A stretch of 64,000 nt of DNA from Sphingopyxis sp. LC363 (GTDB taxonomy: Bacteria > Pseudomonadota > Alphaproteobacteria > Sphingomonadales > Sphingomonadaceae): NCBI RefSeq assembly GCF_000756385.1, contig NZ_JNFC01000009.1, positions 1 through 64,000 of the forward strand, in the 5' to 3' direction. The position numbers and the translations under genes were made by a program. The notes under the pieces were generated by a model. That model made no database searches. It was given only the letters and a program-made list of their open reading frames with translations, and was not told the DNA's origin. Shown here piece after piece: positions 42,952 to 51,552 of this stretch. Numbering within the stretch: the first letter of the stretch is position 1; each line of letters begins with the position of its first letter.

Positions 42952-43254
42952 TCGTGCCCGAACCGGGCACGAATGTGCCCAGATTACAGGCAAGCTGACG
43001 GGCTATGCCCGGATTCCCTCCGATAAGCAGAATGAGAGACCCGCTTCGGGGATATCTCATTCTGAGATGCACACGGTATGCGGCAAGCCGCAATTCGCGA
43101 AGCTCAAAACCCAGCGGAAACGCAGGGAAATGTGAGGGTGCATAACGCACCCGAAGGGGTGCATGTGCCACCCTATATCGGGGTGCAATCGACACCCGCC
43201 AAAAGTGGCGAATTCCGGTCGGTTTGAAGACCTGATCGGGGTGCAAATTGCACC
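42952..43254. other. Candidate origin of transfer (oriT) region
   Basis: Non-coding stretch between 42546 and the ribbon-helix-helix gene at 43361, packed with symmetry. There is a 9-bp stem (42952-42960 with 42964-42972) with 3-nt loop. There is a 10-bp inverted repeat CAGAATGAGA / TCTCATTCTG (43028-43037, 43055-43064) enclosing CCCG-CTT-CGGG. Four GGGTGCA-initiated imperfect palindromes follow (43136-43254). In R388-type MOBF plasmids oriT lies directly upstream of trwA-trwB-trwC, and the same gene order follows here. The nick site cannot be assigned. Confidence 0.5.
43136..43254. repeat. Four iterated GGGTGCA palindromes
   Basis: Motif starts at 43136, 43157, 43181 and 43239. Copy 1 is GGGTGC-N5-GCACCC; copies 2 and 3 keep GGGTG/CACCC arms; copy 4 is GGTGCAA-A-TTGCACC. 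They lie 107-225 bp upstream of the trwA-like start, as expected for binding sites of an accessory or autoregulatory ribbon-helix-helix protein. Confidence 0.7.
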
Positions 43255-43360
43255 AGCAATTTCTGCGACTGTCGGCCAGCTTGACCCTAGTTCCGGTCGC
43301 TGATATCCGAGTTTCGCCTTTCGCAAGAACCCACCGCCTACCCCTGAGAGGGAGGGTGGT

Positions 43361-43645
43361 TTGGAATTTCATCGTCGTTCTGTTGCGCTCTCGCCTTCAG
43401 CTTGGCTTGCTCTAAACGAGCTCGCCAAGTCGGAAGGCATTACCAAGTCAGAGCTTGTCCGTCGCATCGTAAACAGCTTCCTGGCGGACCGGGATCGTCC
43501 CCAGTTCAATCCGCAACGGATGGCTATCATATGCGAGTATGTGCAGCTCGTTGCCGATGAATGGGTGAGGACGAACGCGCCTGATCGGCGTGACGAATTT
43601 CTCGCAATGGTGGATGCACGAATGGACCGTCACCATGACAGATAG
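43361..43645 (+). CDS. Ribbon-helix-helix accessory protein (TrwA-like)
   Basis: 94 residues, TTG start preceded by GAGAGGGAGG. The RHH motif is FHRRSVALSPSAWLALNELA, KSEGITKSELVRRIVNSF. The C-terminal helical part would mediate oligomerisation. It sits directly before the coupling protein and relaxase genes, as TrwA does in R388, where it binds oriT, stimulates nicking and represses the operon. The four GGGTGCA palindromes upstream are its likely sites. The stop overlaps the coupling-protein start by 11 bp. Confidence 0.7.
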   Translation: MEFHRRSVALSPSAWLALNELAKSEGITKSELVRRIVNSFLADRDRPQFNPQRMAIICEYVQLVADEWVRTNAPDRRDEFLAMVDARMDRHHDR

Positions 43646-46025
43646 GCCGTCACGCCCCCGCCATCCGCGCTCATGGTCAAGTCACGGCGAAGCCAATCGC
43701 AACTCTGGCAACTTCACCCGCGGTTCGCAGCTCATAGGGCATCAGTTCTCGATGTGGTGGCGCGGCGCGCGCGTGCCCTTGTTCGTCTGGTTCGGTCTGC
43801 TGGCCGCATTCACCTGGGTCAAACTGACACTCATTCTCGATGATTATGAGTTCCAGATGCTCGGCACCAAGGCGCTCGCGGCAACCTGGGACTTCATTGG
43901 CCTCGACGAAATGAAGCGCGCCAACGTCACGCTTCGTGACGGTAGCATCTATCCAACCTACATGGGCTATGTTCCCTATATCCCGGACGTGCAGGTTGCG
44001 TGGGCAAAGCTGATGAACGCCTTGTTCGGAAGCTTGTTCTTCGCGAGCGCCGGCGCCGGGGCTTTCGCGTTGTGGTTCATTCCGTGGGCACGCGATCGGG
44101 GAGAGTCCATTCTTGCCGATCACCACGAACGCGGCGTGGAGATCGTCGAGTATGACGTTCTCAAGATGATGCTCGATCGTCATAACCTTGACCGCGTTCG
44201 GACTCGCGCGAAGGAGGCGTTCCCCGATTTGACGCTCGCTCAGGTCGAAGCCTTGCCGCTTGCGGAGCGCAAGGCTGCGGGGGTCATCTTTCCGTACAAG
44301 ATTGCGACGTTGCCGTTCCCTTATGGCTTCGAACAGAGCCATGTCATGCTCACGGGCACGACAGGCACGGGCAAGACCACGCTCATTCGCCAGCTCGTGG
44401 CGCAAGCGATAGAGCGGGGCGACCGGTGCGTGCTATTCGATCTTACCGGCCATTATATGGAAGCGTTCTACGACCCCGATCGGGACCATGTTCTGAACCT
44501 TAATGACGCGCGCTGCGAGTCATGGTCGCTGTTCAATGATTGCGAATCTCGCAGTGAATTCGTGAACGCCGCGACAGCACTTATTCCCGCCGACCATGGA
44601 TCGGACGGAGGCTTTTGGGAGAAGGCCGCGCGTACCCTGTTTGTCGAAATGTGCGATAATCTGAAGAAGAAGGGGAAGGGAACGAACCGGCACCTCTCAG
44701 ATGAACTGTTGAAGGCGAGCCTCAAGAAGATCTACGAAAGCCTAAAGGGCACGGTTGCCGATCCGCTCATTTCTCCCGACGCGGCAAAGATGGCGCAATC
44801 GATCCGGGCCGTGCTCAACGCCCATGCTGAAAGCATCCGCTTTCTGCCCGATAACGGTGAGCCGTTCTCCATCAAGAATTGGGTCGAACGCGACGATGGT
44901 AAAGCGTCGATCCTGTTCATCACGGCGCGATATGCCGATCTCGATATGTCGAAGTCGCTGCTGACGCTTTGGATGAATATCGCGATCAATACGATCATGA
45001 CGCTCCCCCATTCGCGCCAACTTCGGACCTGGTACATCTTCGACGAATTGGCGGCGCTCCACAAGTTGCCGGCTCTTGAGCGCGGGCTTCAGACAGCACG
45101 CAGTTTCGGCGGCGCGTTCGTTCTTGGGCTCCACAATTTTGCCGGGCTCCGGGCCCCATATGGTGAGGATGGCGCCCGCAATATCATCAGTTTGACCAAC
45201 ACGAAGATCATGCTTCGCACCACCGATCGGGATACGGCCGAGGAATGCTCGCGCCTGATCGGGTTTCGCAAAGTTCGTACAATGGACGAATCCTACAGCT
45301 ACGGCGCGCACCAAACTCGCGACGCGTCGACGATCTCGCCGACGACCAAAGAGGAAGCGCTGGTGATCGCCGATGACATCACCAGCCTTCCCAATCTCAA
45401 CGCCTATGTTCGGTTTCCCGAGAAGTTTCCTGCGACTTTAGTGTCGTTCCCCTATGTCGGCTTTTCGCCGGTTGCCGAAGGGTTCATCAAGGCTCCGGCG
45501 CCGCCCGAGCTGGAGCCGATCGTAGAGGACGATAGTGAAGGCGATGGGGAAGAGGGGGGCGGTCAGGACATCGCGAACGACCGTCCCGAACCCGGAACCA
45601 CTTTGGCGGCGGAATGGAGCGGCCGTCCCGAAGCCGCAGACCTGCAGGAGGGGCGCGGGATCCGCGCGCGCGACGTACTGGATGTTGGTCGTGGGAGTTC
45701 GGATAGTCGGTCGGATCTGATCGGGGAGCCAGTCAATCTGCATCCCGCCGGTTCATTGGCCAAGCGGTCGATCGACGACGTTGCGCCGAATGGTGCCATC
45801 CCTCGCAATGCGGCCACCGGCAGTAGCGGCCGGCAGGATGCGCTTTCCTATAAGGAGCGGCTTCGCGGCGCCAAGGATCCGACTGAAGAGCGAAGTGGCG
45901 AACTGGCCCGCCGCGAATCCCGGATGGACTTCGGGGAGAGTGAGCATCGCCGCGCCGGCGGTGCCGAGCTCGGCGCTGACGGCATGGCCCGCGGCAGCGA
46001 CGACCTCGGCATGGACATGGATTGA
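43635..46025 (+). CDS. traD: Type IV coupling protein TraD
   Basis: 796 residues. Two N-terminal membrane helices (PLFVWFGLLAAFTWVKLTLI and LFGSLFFASAGAGAFALWFI) flank a periplasmic loop. The cytoplasmic motor has Walker A GTTGTGKTT near residue 240 and Walker B WYIFDELAALHK near residue 465, with LQTARSFGGAFVLGLHNF beyond. The C-terminal about 150 residues are acidic and low complexity. TraD brings the relaxase-DNA complex to the secretion channel and powers DNA transport. Start chosen at 43635 (MTDRPSRP). The stop is 5 bp before the relaxase start. Confidence 0.9.
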   Translation: MTDRPSRPRHPRSWSSHGEANRNSGNFTRGSQLIGHQFSMWWRGARVPLFVWFGLLAAFTWVKLTLILDDYEFQMLGTKALAATWDFIGLDEMKRANVTLRDGSIYPTYMGYVPYIPDVQVAWAKLMNALFGSLFFASAGAGAFALWFIPWARDRGESILADHHERGVEIVEYDVLKMMLDRHNLDRVRTRAKEAFPDLTLAQVEALPLAERKAAGVIFPYKIATLPFPYGFEQSHVMLTGTTGTGKTTLIRQLVAQAIERGDRCVLFDLTGHYMEAFYDPDRDHVLNLNDARCESWSLFNDCESRSEFVNAATALIPADHGSDGGFWEKAARTLFVEMCDNLKKKGKGTNRHLSDELLKASLKKIYESLKGTVADPLISPDAAKMAQSIRAVLNAHAESIRFLPDNGEPFSIKNWVERDDGKASILFITARYADLDMSKSLLTLWMNIAINTIMTLPHSRQLRTWYIFDELAALHKLPALERGLQTARSFGGAFVLGLHNFAGLRAPYGEDGARNIISLTNTKIMLRTTDRDTAEECSRLIGFRKVRTMDESYSYGAHQTRDASTISPTTKEEALVIADDITSLPNLNAYVRFPEKFPATLVSFPYVGFSPVAEGFIKAPAPPELEPIVEDDSEGDGEEGGGQDIANDRPEPGTTLAAEWSGRPEAADLQEGRGIRARDVLDVGRGSSDSRSDLIGEPVNLHPAGSLAKRSIDDVAPNGAIPRNAATGSSGRQDALSYKERLRGAKDPTEERSGELARRESRMDFGESEHRRAGGAELGADGMARGSDDLGMDMD

Positions 46026-46030
46026 GCGCG

Positions 46031-49000
46031 ATGACGGTTTCGATCGGCAAAGTGCATTCCGCGGGAGGGGCCGCGGCCTACTTCGCGGCGGACAATTATT
46101 ATACGGCCGAACAGTCGGAAGCCGTGTCAGCCTGGGCGGGGGAGGGGTCGAAGGATCTCGGACTGTCTGGGACCGTCGATACCGCCACGTTCGAACGCAT
46201 CCTGAACGGCGAGCTGCCTGACGGAAAGCAGATCGGCGATCCAGCGACACGCGTCAGCGGTCGCGACTTCACATTTTCGATGCCGAAGTCAGCCTCGCTC
46301 CTTGCGCTGGTTTCGGGCGACAAGCGGATCCTCGCCGCGCATATGGAAACAGTCAAACAGACGATGGCCTGGGCAGAGAAGAACCTCGCCGAAGCTCGCG
46401 TTCATGTTGACGGCAAGGATGTCGCTGTCCGCACCGGCAACCTGGTCTACGCGCTATTTCCGCATGACACGAGCCGGGCCACCGACCCGCAGAGCCATAT
46501 CCATGCCGTCATCGCCAATCTGTCCCGGCTTCCCGAGCGATTCCGGAATCCCGATCGCGTCGACGAAAAGACCGGCGAAGACATCCGCGACGATGGCTGG
46601 CGCGCCTGGCACAACGGGACGATGTACAAGGCCAGCGCAACGCTCACCTCGATGGCAAACGCCATCCTCCGTGAGAAAGTCGAGGCGCTGGGCTATAAAA
46701 CCGAGATCACGGGTAAACATGGCGCTTTCGAGCTTCTTGGCCCCAATGGGGAGAAGATCAACAAGGAAGCTCTCGATGGCTTCTCCAAGCGCGGTAACGA
46801 CATAAAGGCAAAGGCCGAGGAGCTCGGCGTACATAGTCCGGAAGGCCGACGCGCCATCACGCAGCGCACGCGCGATCCGAAGATGGATGCCGGCGATCGC
46901 GCGGAACTTGCCGAGCGTTGGCGCGCCGAGGCGCGAGACTATCGCTACAATGGCGACCAGATTTACGCCATGGCTCTCGAGAGGTCGCGGGATCGCAGCT
47001 CTCCGATCGAACGCGGAATATTGGCCGTCAGCACCGCCATTCGGGATAGTCGCGACCGCCTTGTCGACTATCTGAAGCGGCCCGAGGATCCATTGGTCGA
47101 TTCCGGCCTCGCCAAACTGACACGCACGCCGGCGACCGCCCGAACCCAATATGCAACCGCGAGCGCCATTCGCATTTTGGGCGAACGCGAAGCCGTCTTC
47201 AGCACGGCCGACGTCATAAAGACGGCTGTGGATCTTGGCGAGAAGGGTGTGACGCCCGAACGCATCGAGCGCCGGATCGCCGAGCTCGTCGAAAAGGGCG
47301 AGATCGTCCCCGAAACTTCGCAACGGCTCGACAAAGCGATCGACATGATCACGACGCGGGAGGCGATCGAGCAAGAGCGCCGCATATTGAAGGCGATGGA
47401 CACAGGCGCCGGTGAAGCGCGCCCGCTCATGTCGGCCGACGTCGCTCGCGACCGTCTGCAGGAGCTCGCGGTCCCGCGCGAGCTCAACACCGAACAGCTC
47501 GCGGCCGCGATCCAGATCGTCTCATCTCCAGACCGCATCGTGCTCGTCCAGGGCCGTGCCGGCGCGGGCAAGTCGACCATGCTTCAGCCCGTCGCCAAGG
47601 CTGAGGCCATCGATGCCACAGCGCGATTGATAGGCGCCGAAGACGCCAAATCGATCCTGCTAACCGCCGATATGCGCGGCGATGCGCAGGCCCTCGCTTT
47701 CCAGAACAAGATGGTCGCGGATCTGAGAACAGACACCGGAATGGAAGCGCGCACCGTCGACAGCTTCATCTATTCGAACGAGAAGTTTCTGAATGGCGAG
47801 GCGTCGGCCGAAGCCTTCGCCGCGCGTAAGGCCGACCTCGCCGGCACCTATCTTATCCTCGACGAAGCATCGATGATCTCGAACGAGCGGATGGACAAGC
47901 TAACCGCGATCGCGAACCTGATGGAGGTCGGCCGCCTCGCCATCATCGGCGACCGCAAACAGCTCAACCCGATCGACGCGGGCAAGAGTTTCTCGGTCAT
48001 GCAGGCGCGCGCCATCCAGGACCAGCTTCCGGTCAGCGAGGTCAACATAAACATGCGCCAGAAAACCGAAGACATGCGCTTGGTTGCCGATCTCGCCGAT
48101 GCCGGCAACGTGCGCGGCGCGATCGCGATCCTGCGGGATCGCGTCATCGAGAGCAAAACCCGGATCGCCGACGCCGCCGGCGCCTGGCTCGCGCTGCCGG
48201 CAGACGAGCGGAACAAGACCACGCTCCTGCCTTCGAGCCGCGATGGACGTGCGGAGGCCAACCAGATCATTCAGGAGGGGCTGAAAGCCGAAGGCACGCT
48301 GAAAGGGGACGGGCGCGTATTCAATGTTCGAGAGACTCTGCAGCTCACCCGCGAGGAGTATCGCTACGCCCGCAACTGGAAGGCAGCGCAGTTCCTCGAA
48401 GTCGGGAGTCGCGATAATGGGCTAGGTCTACCGAAGGGCGATTATTATATCGAGCGCGTCTTCGAAAACGGCCGCGTCGAACTCCGCGACATGCGCGGGC
48501 GCAAGCACCGTGTCGAACCGTCCAAGATCGACCCTGGCGGCAAGCTTAATCGTCTGAAGCTCAGCAACGAAAAGCGCATCGAGGTTCACGAGGGCGAGCG
48601 CATCCGCTGGACTGACAGTGATAAGCGCGATGGACGCGGCATGATCAACGCGACGATCGCCAGCATCGAAAAGGTCGACCGGGACGGAATCGTTGTGAAA
48701 CTCGCCGACGGCGAGGTCCGCGAGCTGAAGAACGCCGACCCGATGCTCAAGCGCATGGATCTCGCCTATGCGATCAACACGCATATGGCACAGGGCATCA
48801 CGAACGAGGCCGTATTCTCGGTTATGGGAGCGGGCGAGACGAACCTATCCAACGCTCGCGCCTTTCTCGTCAATCATACGCGGCAGCAAATGGATGTCAG
48901 GCTGTTCACCGACGACAAGGTCAAACTGATACGTCAGCTCGAGAGCAACCGCGGCGACAAGACCTCCGCACTCGAGGCGATCGGCGAGCTGGCGGTGGAA

Positions 49001-49264
49001 CGCATCCTGTCTGGTAAAGACGGGGTACGCGACACATCGACCGGGGAGGAGGCGGACAAGCCGACTCTCGCTGACCTCGAGCGCAAACTCGATCTCGGCA
49101 ACAGCCTTGATGTCGCTGCCGCCGCCACAGCGGAAAAACCCGAAACCAAGGAGACGGATATGGGCGGTCCCAGCCCCGCCGAAGGAAAGGGTGCCGGAAG
49201 GCCCGTGGCTCCAGCGCCGCGCGAAGAGCCTCAACTCGATCGGTCGAAAGGGCTTGAGCTGTAA
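46031..49264 (+). CDS. MOBF-family conjugative relaxase-helicase (TrwC/TraI type)
   Basis: 1077 residues. The N-terminal relaxase domain has the nicking tyrosines in AYFAADNYYT (Tyr17, 23, 24), SGRDFTFSMPKSAS, and the metal-binding His motif DPQSHIHAVIAN near residue 155. The C-terminal half is a superfamily 1 helicase (RecD2/TraI-like): Walker A QGRAGAGKST near 507, Walker B YLILDEASMIS, and IGDRKQLNPIDAGK. It nicks oriT, stays bound to the 5' end and unwinds the strand. Start at 46031 (MTVSIGKV) matches TrwC N-termini; a TTG at 46022 overlaps traD. The tail is Pro/Glu-rich. Confidence 0.9.
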   Translation: MTVSIGKVHSAGGAAAYFAADNYYTAEQSEAVSAWAGEGSKDLGLSGTVDTATFERILNGELPDGKQIGDPATRVSGRDFTFSMPKSASLLALVSGDKRILAAHMETVKQTMAWAEKNLAEARVHVDGKDVAVRTGNLVYALFPHDTSRATDPQSHIHAVIANLSRLPERFRNPDRVDEKTGEDIRDDGWRAWHNGTMYKASATLTSMANAILREKVEALGYKTEITGKHGAFELLGPNGEKINKEALDGFSKRGNDIKAKAEELGVHSPEGRRAITQRTRDPKMDAGDRAELAERWRAEARDYRYNGDQIYAMALERSRDRSSPIERGILAVSTAIRDSRDRLVDYLKRPEDPLVDSGLAKLTRTPATARTQYATASAIRILGEREAVFSTADVIKTAVDLGEKGVTPERIERRIAELVEKGEIVPETSQRLDKAIDMITTREAIEQERRILKAMDTGAGEARPLMSADVARDRLQELAVPRELNTEQLAAAIQIVSSPDRIVLVQGRAGAGKSTMLQPVAKAEAIDATARLIGAEDAKSILLTADMRGDAQALAFQNKMVADLRTDTGMEARTVDSFIYSNEKFLNGEASAEAFAARKADLAGTYLILDEASMISNERMDKLTAIANLMEVGRLAIIGDRKQLNPIDAGKSFSVMQARAIQDQLPVSEVNINMRQKTEDMRLVADLADAGNVRGAIAILRDRVIESKTRIADAAGAWLALPADERNKTTLLPSSRDGRAEANQIIQEGLKAEGTLKGDGRVFNVRETLQLTREEYRYARNWKAAQFLEVGSRDNGLGLPKGDYYIERVFENGRVELRDMRGRKHRVEPSKIDPGGKLNRLKLSNEKRIEVHEGERIRWTDSDKRDGRGMINATIASIEKVDRDGIVVKLADGEVRELKNADPMLKRMDLAYAINTHMAQGITNEAVFSVMGAGETNLSNARAFLVNHTRQQMDVRLFTDDKVKLIRQLESNRGDKTSALEAIGELAVERILSGKDGVRDTSTGEEADKPTLADLERKLDLGNSLDVAAAATAEKPETKETDMGGPSPAEGKGAGRPVAPAPREEPQLDRSKGLEL

Positions 49265-49308
49265 ATGCGCCGATCGCTCTGCCTTGGCCACGCTCAATAG
49301 AATGTCGG

Positions 49309-49342
49309 CAATGACACTTTACCCGCCGGCAAAGTGTCATTG
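49309..49342. promoter_or_regulatory. 12-bp perfect inverted repeat downstream of the relaxase
   Basis: CAATGACACTTT and its complement flank a 10-nt loop, with a further half-site TGACAAAGTGT directly after. It lies 45 bp past the relaxase stop and about 50 bp before the next gene. It could be a terminator for the transfer operon or an operator for the winged-helix-like protein that follows; the extra half-site favours an operator. Confidence 0.5.
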
Positions 49343-49393
49343 ATGACAAAGTGTTCGATTTCTTGGATTGGGGATTCACTTTTCGTTCTAGAT

Positions 49394-49999
49394 ATGCATG
49401 ATTCTTACATGCTTCAGAACCTTGCGCAGCACGGCGATAATGGGCCGCCAGTGAACATGCCGACCATGATGGAAGCGTTGGCGCAAAACTCAGCCCGCCC
49501 GCGCTATGCCTTCATGGTTCTAAACCTCATTGCGAGTATCGCCGGCCCGGATGGAAGGGCGGGGCCGCTAGTTGTCACCGATGGCACTGCGGCGACCATT
49601 CGGGATTGGCTTTGCGACGCTTTGGCTCCCATGGGCTCTCGCGATCCGCGTCGTCAGGCGCTAGCTGCCCGCGTGAAATCTGAACTTTGGAGCACTGGGC
49701 GCCTCCCCACCGACGCTGTTGCCGCGAAAACCATCATCGACGACGAGCTGCGGCAGCGCATTCGTACGGCGGGAAAGGCCAACGTCAGCCGCGCAGTCTC
49801 GGACCTCGTGCGCGCGGGACTGCTGCACCGGCATTATCAAGGCTATCGCGTCGACCATTACAATCGCGGCGCGCGGCGCCAGGCGGTCTACACCCTGTCG
49901 CGGGTTGCACGCGAATTGCTGCAAACGGCGAGGGTCCGTCATTCGACGATCGGCGCGCCCCATCAAGACAGTTTGCCGCTTTTTTCGTACGCTCGCTAG
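49394..49999 (+). CDS. Winged-helix-like protein of unknown role
   Basis: About 201 residues. The C-terminal third (GKANVSRAVSDLVRAGLLHR, HYQGYRVDHYNRGARRQAVY, TLSRVARELL) has the helix-wing pattern of a winged-helix DNA-binding domain. The middle contains VTDGTAATIRDWLCDALAPM. Start uncertain: 49394, 49409 or 49334. It follows the relaxase and precedes the accessory island, with a palindromic site just upstream. Possibly a transfer or partition regulator. Confidence 0.55.
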   Translation: MHDSYMLQNLAQHGDNGPPVNMPTMMEALAQNSARPRYAFMVLNLIASIAGPDGRAGPLVVTDGTAATIRDWLCDALAPMGSRDPRRQALAARVKSELWSTGRLPTDAVAAKTIIDDELRQRIRTAGKANVSRAVSDLVRAGLLHRHYQGYRVDHYNRGARRQAVYTLSRVARELLQTARVRHSTIGAPHQDSLPLFSYAR

Positions 50000-50112
50000 T
50001 TGAGGTCGTGGCAATTGCTCCGGGACCAAAAAATGGCCCTTCGCACTTGCAACATAAACTGACGCTTCCCATATGCCATTCGCCTTTCAGGCATCCTCTC
50101 CCAAAACTTTTC

Positions 50113-50140
50113 AGGGCCGGCGTAAGCTGGCCCTTCTTTT
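50113..50140 (+). terminator. Rho-independent terminator
   Basis: AGGGCC-x-GC stem closed by a GTAA tetraloop (9 bp including one G-U) followed by TCTTTT; textbook shape. It ends the winged-helix gene transcript. Confidence 0.85.
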
Positions 50141-50236
50141 ATCCGCGTTCTGCTCGCATTTTGCCTGGGAACAGAGCGCTGCTATAATTGATCACAAGCT
50201 AGAAATTTAACATAATCTTTATTATCGAACAATTAT

Positions 50237-50275
50237 TTATCCCACATTTGACAGACTTTGGAAATTGTGGGATAA
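50237..50275 (+). promoter_or_regulatory. Inverted repeat over the start of the nucleotidyltransferase gene
   Basis: TTATCCCACA (50237-50246) and TGTGGGATAA (50266-50275), perfect 10-bp arms with 19-nt spacing. The right arm ends 6 bp before the ATG at 50282, over the ribosome-binding position. The region upstream is strongly AT-rich (promoter-like). A repressor site or a translation-blocking hairpin is likely. Confidence 0.55.
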
Positions 50276-50281
50276 CTCCTC

Positions 50282-51283
50282 ATGGACACCCTTCGCACCT
50301 TCAGCGATGAGCAATCCCGGCTTCTCGTCAACCTCCGGCAACGATATGAAGCCTGGGTCGTAACCGAACGCGCCCGGGCCGCGCTGCCTTATGATTTGCG
50401 CCGCAAGACAGTGGGCGAATATGAATATCTCTATCAGATCCATGATCGCAGCGGAAACGGCAAGTCGCTCGGTCGCATGGACGCTGCGCGGGAAGCCGAG
50501 TTCCAAAAATATCGCCAGCAAAAGGCGGAGCTGAAAGAACGTGGCGCACTACTGAGCGCCAAACTTGCCGAAAGCGCCGCTCTGTACCGGGCTCTGCGAC
50601 TTCCCCTGCTTTCCAGCGATGCCGGTCCCATTCTTCGAGAATGCGATCGTCGCGATCTTCTTGGCTCGCACCTCCTCGTCGTCGGCACCAACGCGATCGC
50701 GGCCTATATGATAGAGGCCAATGGCTTCATTCTCTTGCCCGACGAAACCGAAGACTTCGATCTCGCCTGGGTCGCCGCCGAGCAAGACAATTCCGAACAA
50801 ACCGTCTGGCAGATGCTGAAGACCGTCGACCCGACCTTCACAATCAACAGCGAGCGTGATTTCCAAGCACGGAATGCCCGGGCGTATGAGGTCGAGCTGC
50901 TCGTAGCGCCGTCTCGTGCCGAAACACTGAGCGACCGCGATCAACCGCGGCCGATTCCTTTGGAAGAGCAGGAGTGGCTGCTGCTTGGTCGACCGGTCGA
51001 TCAAGTCGTCGGCTGCCGCGATGGGTCCCCTGCCCGGATCGTAGCGCCGGACCCTCGATGGTTTGCGCTCCACAAACTCTGGATGTCAGAGCAGGCCAAG
51101 CGCAACCCTCTTAAGCGTCCGAAGGACCGTAAGCAGGGGCTGGCGCTGCTCGACGCCGTCGTCGAGGCCATGCCACATTATCCGCTCGATGAGGCATTCG
51201 AAGCGGCGATCCCGCCCGATTTGCAAGAAATTTTCGAGAATTGGCAGAAAAATACCACGGCTGGACGCAAGTCCAATTGGTGA
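50282..51283 (+). CDS. GSU2403-type nucleotidyltransferase-fold protein
   Basis: 333 residues. The N-terminal third is helical. The central nucleotidyltransferase-like core has LLVVGTNAIAAYMIEANGF and ETEDFDLAWVA (D-x-D metal pair), then a C-terminal FALHKLWMSEQAKRNPLKRP and KDRKQGLALLDAV. This matches the GSU2403 family, structurally related to AbiEii/MenT-type nucleotidyltransferases. Some such proteins act in toxin-antitoxin or defence, but no function is known for this group. No partner antitoxin is visible; the operator-like inverted repeat over its start suggests tight control. Confidence 0.7.
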   Translation: MDTLRTFSDEQSRLLVNLRQRYEAWVVTERARAALPYDLRRKTVGEYEYLYQIHDRSGNGKSLGRMDAAREAEFQKYRQQKAELKERGALLSAKLAESAALYRALRLPLLSSDAGPILRECDRRDLLGSHLLVVGTNAIAAYMIEANGFILLPDETEDFDLAWVAAEQDNSEQTVWQMLKTVDPTFTINSERDFQARNARAYEVELLVAPSRAETLSDRDQPRPIPLEEQEWLLLGRPVDQVVGCRDGSPARIVAPDPRWFALHKLWMSEQAKRNPLKRPKDRKQGLALLDAVVEAMPHYPLDEAFEAAIPPDLQEIFENWQKNTTAGRKSNW

Positions 51284-51307
51284 TGTGAGAGCGCCTTTCG
51301 GAAGAGG

Positions 51308-51505
51308 TTATGCGGCTTTGTTTACGTCGTCGATCAGCGCCTGAACCTTCCCAATCGGTGTTTCGTCAATTGGCCGGATCGTCTCGCCGCAACCTTGGCA
51401 TTCGACCGTTCGCCGCAAGCGCAACGTCTTGTAAGTGAGGTTCAGCACGAAACCGCATGCCGGGCAGTTCGCCTGCGCCCTGATGTCGTCCAGTTCGTTC
51501 GCCAT
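51308..51505 (-). CDS. Small zinc-ribbon protein
   Basis: 65 residues with two CxxC pairs, NCPACG (about residue 13) and ECQGCG (about residue 36), spaced as a zinc ribbon, followed by a short amphipathic helix (KVQALIDDV). Probably a DNA- or protein-binding accessory; no specific family recognised. Confidence 0.65.
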   Translation of the reverse strand: MANELDDIRAQANCPACGFVLNLTYKTLRLRRTVECQGCGETIRPIDETPIGKVQALIDDVNKAA

Positions 51506-51552
51506 AGGTCATAATACCACACTGATGGTGCCCCGGCTACGCAGCGATGTCC

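Noticed and set aside
43136-43254. GGGTGCA repeats as a CRISPR array or replication iterons
   Set aside because: Spacing is irregular (21, 24, 58 bp), each copy is itself palindromic, and no rep or cas gene is near; the position before transfer genes fits regulatory or oriT sites better.
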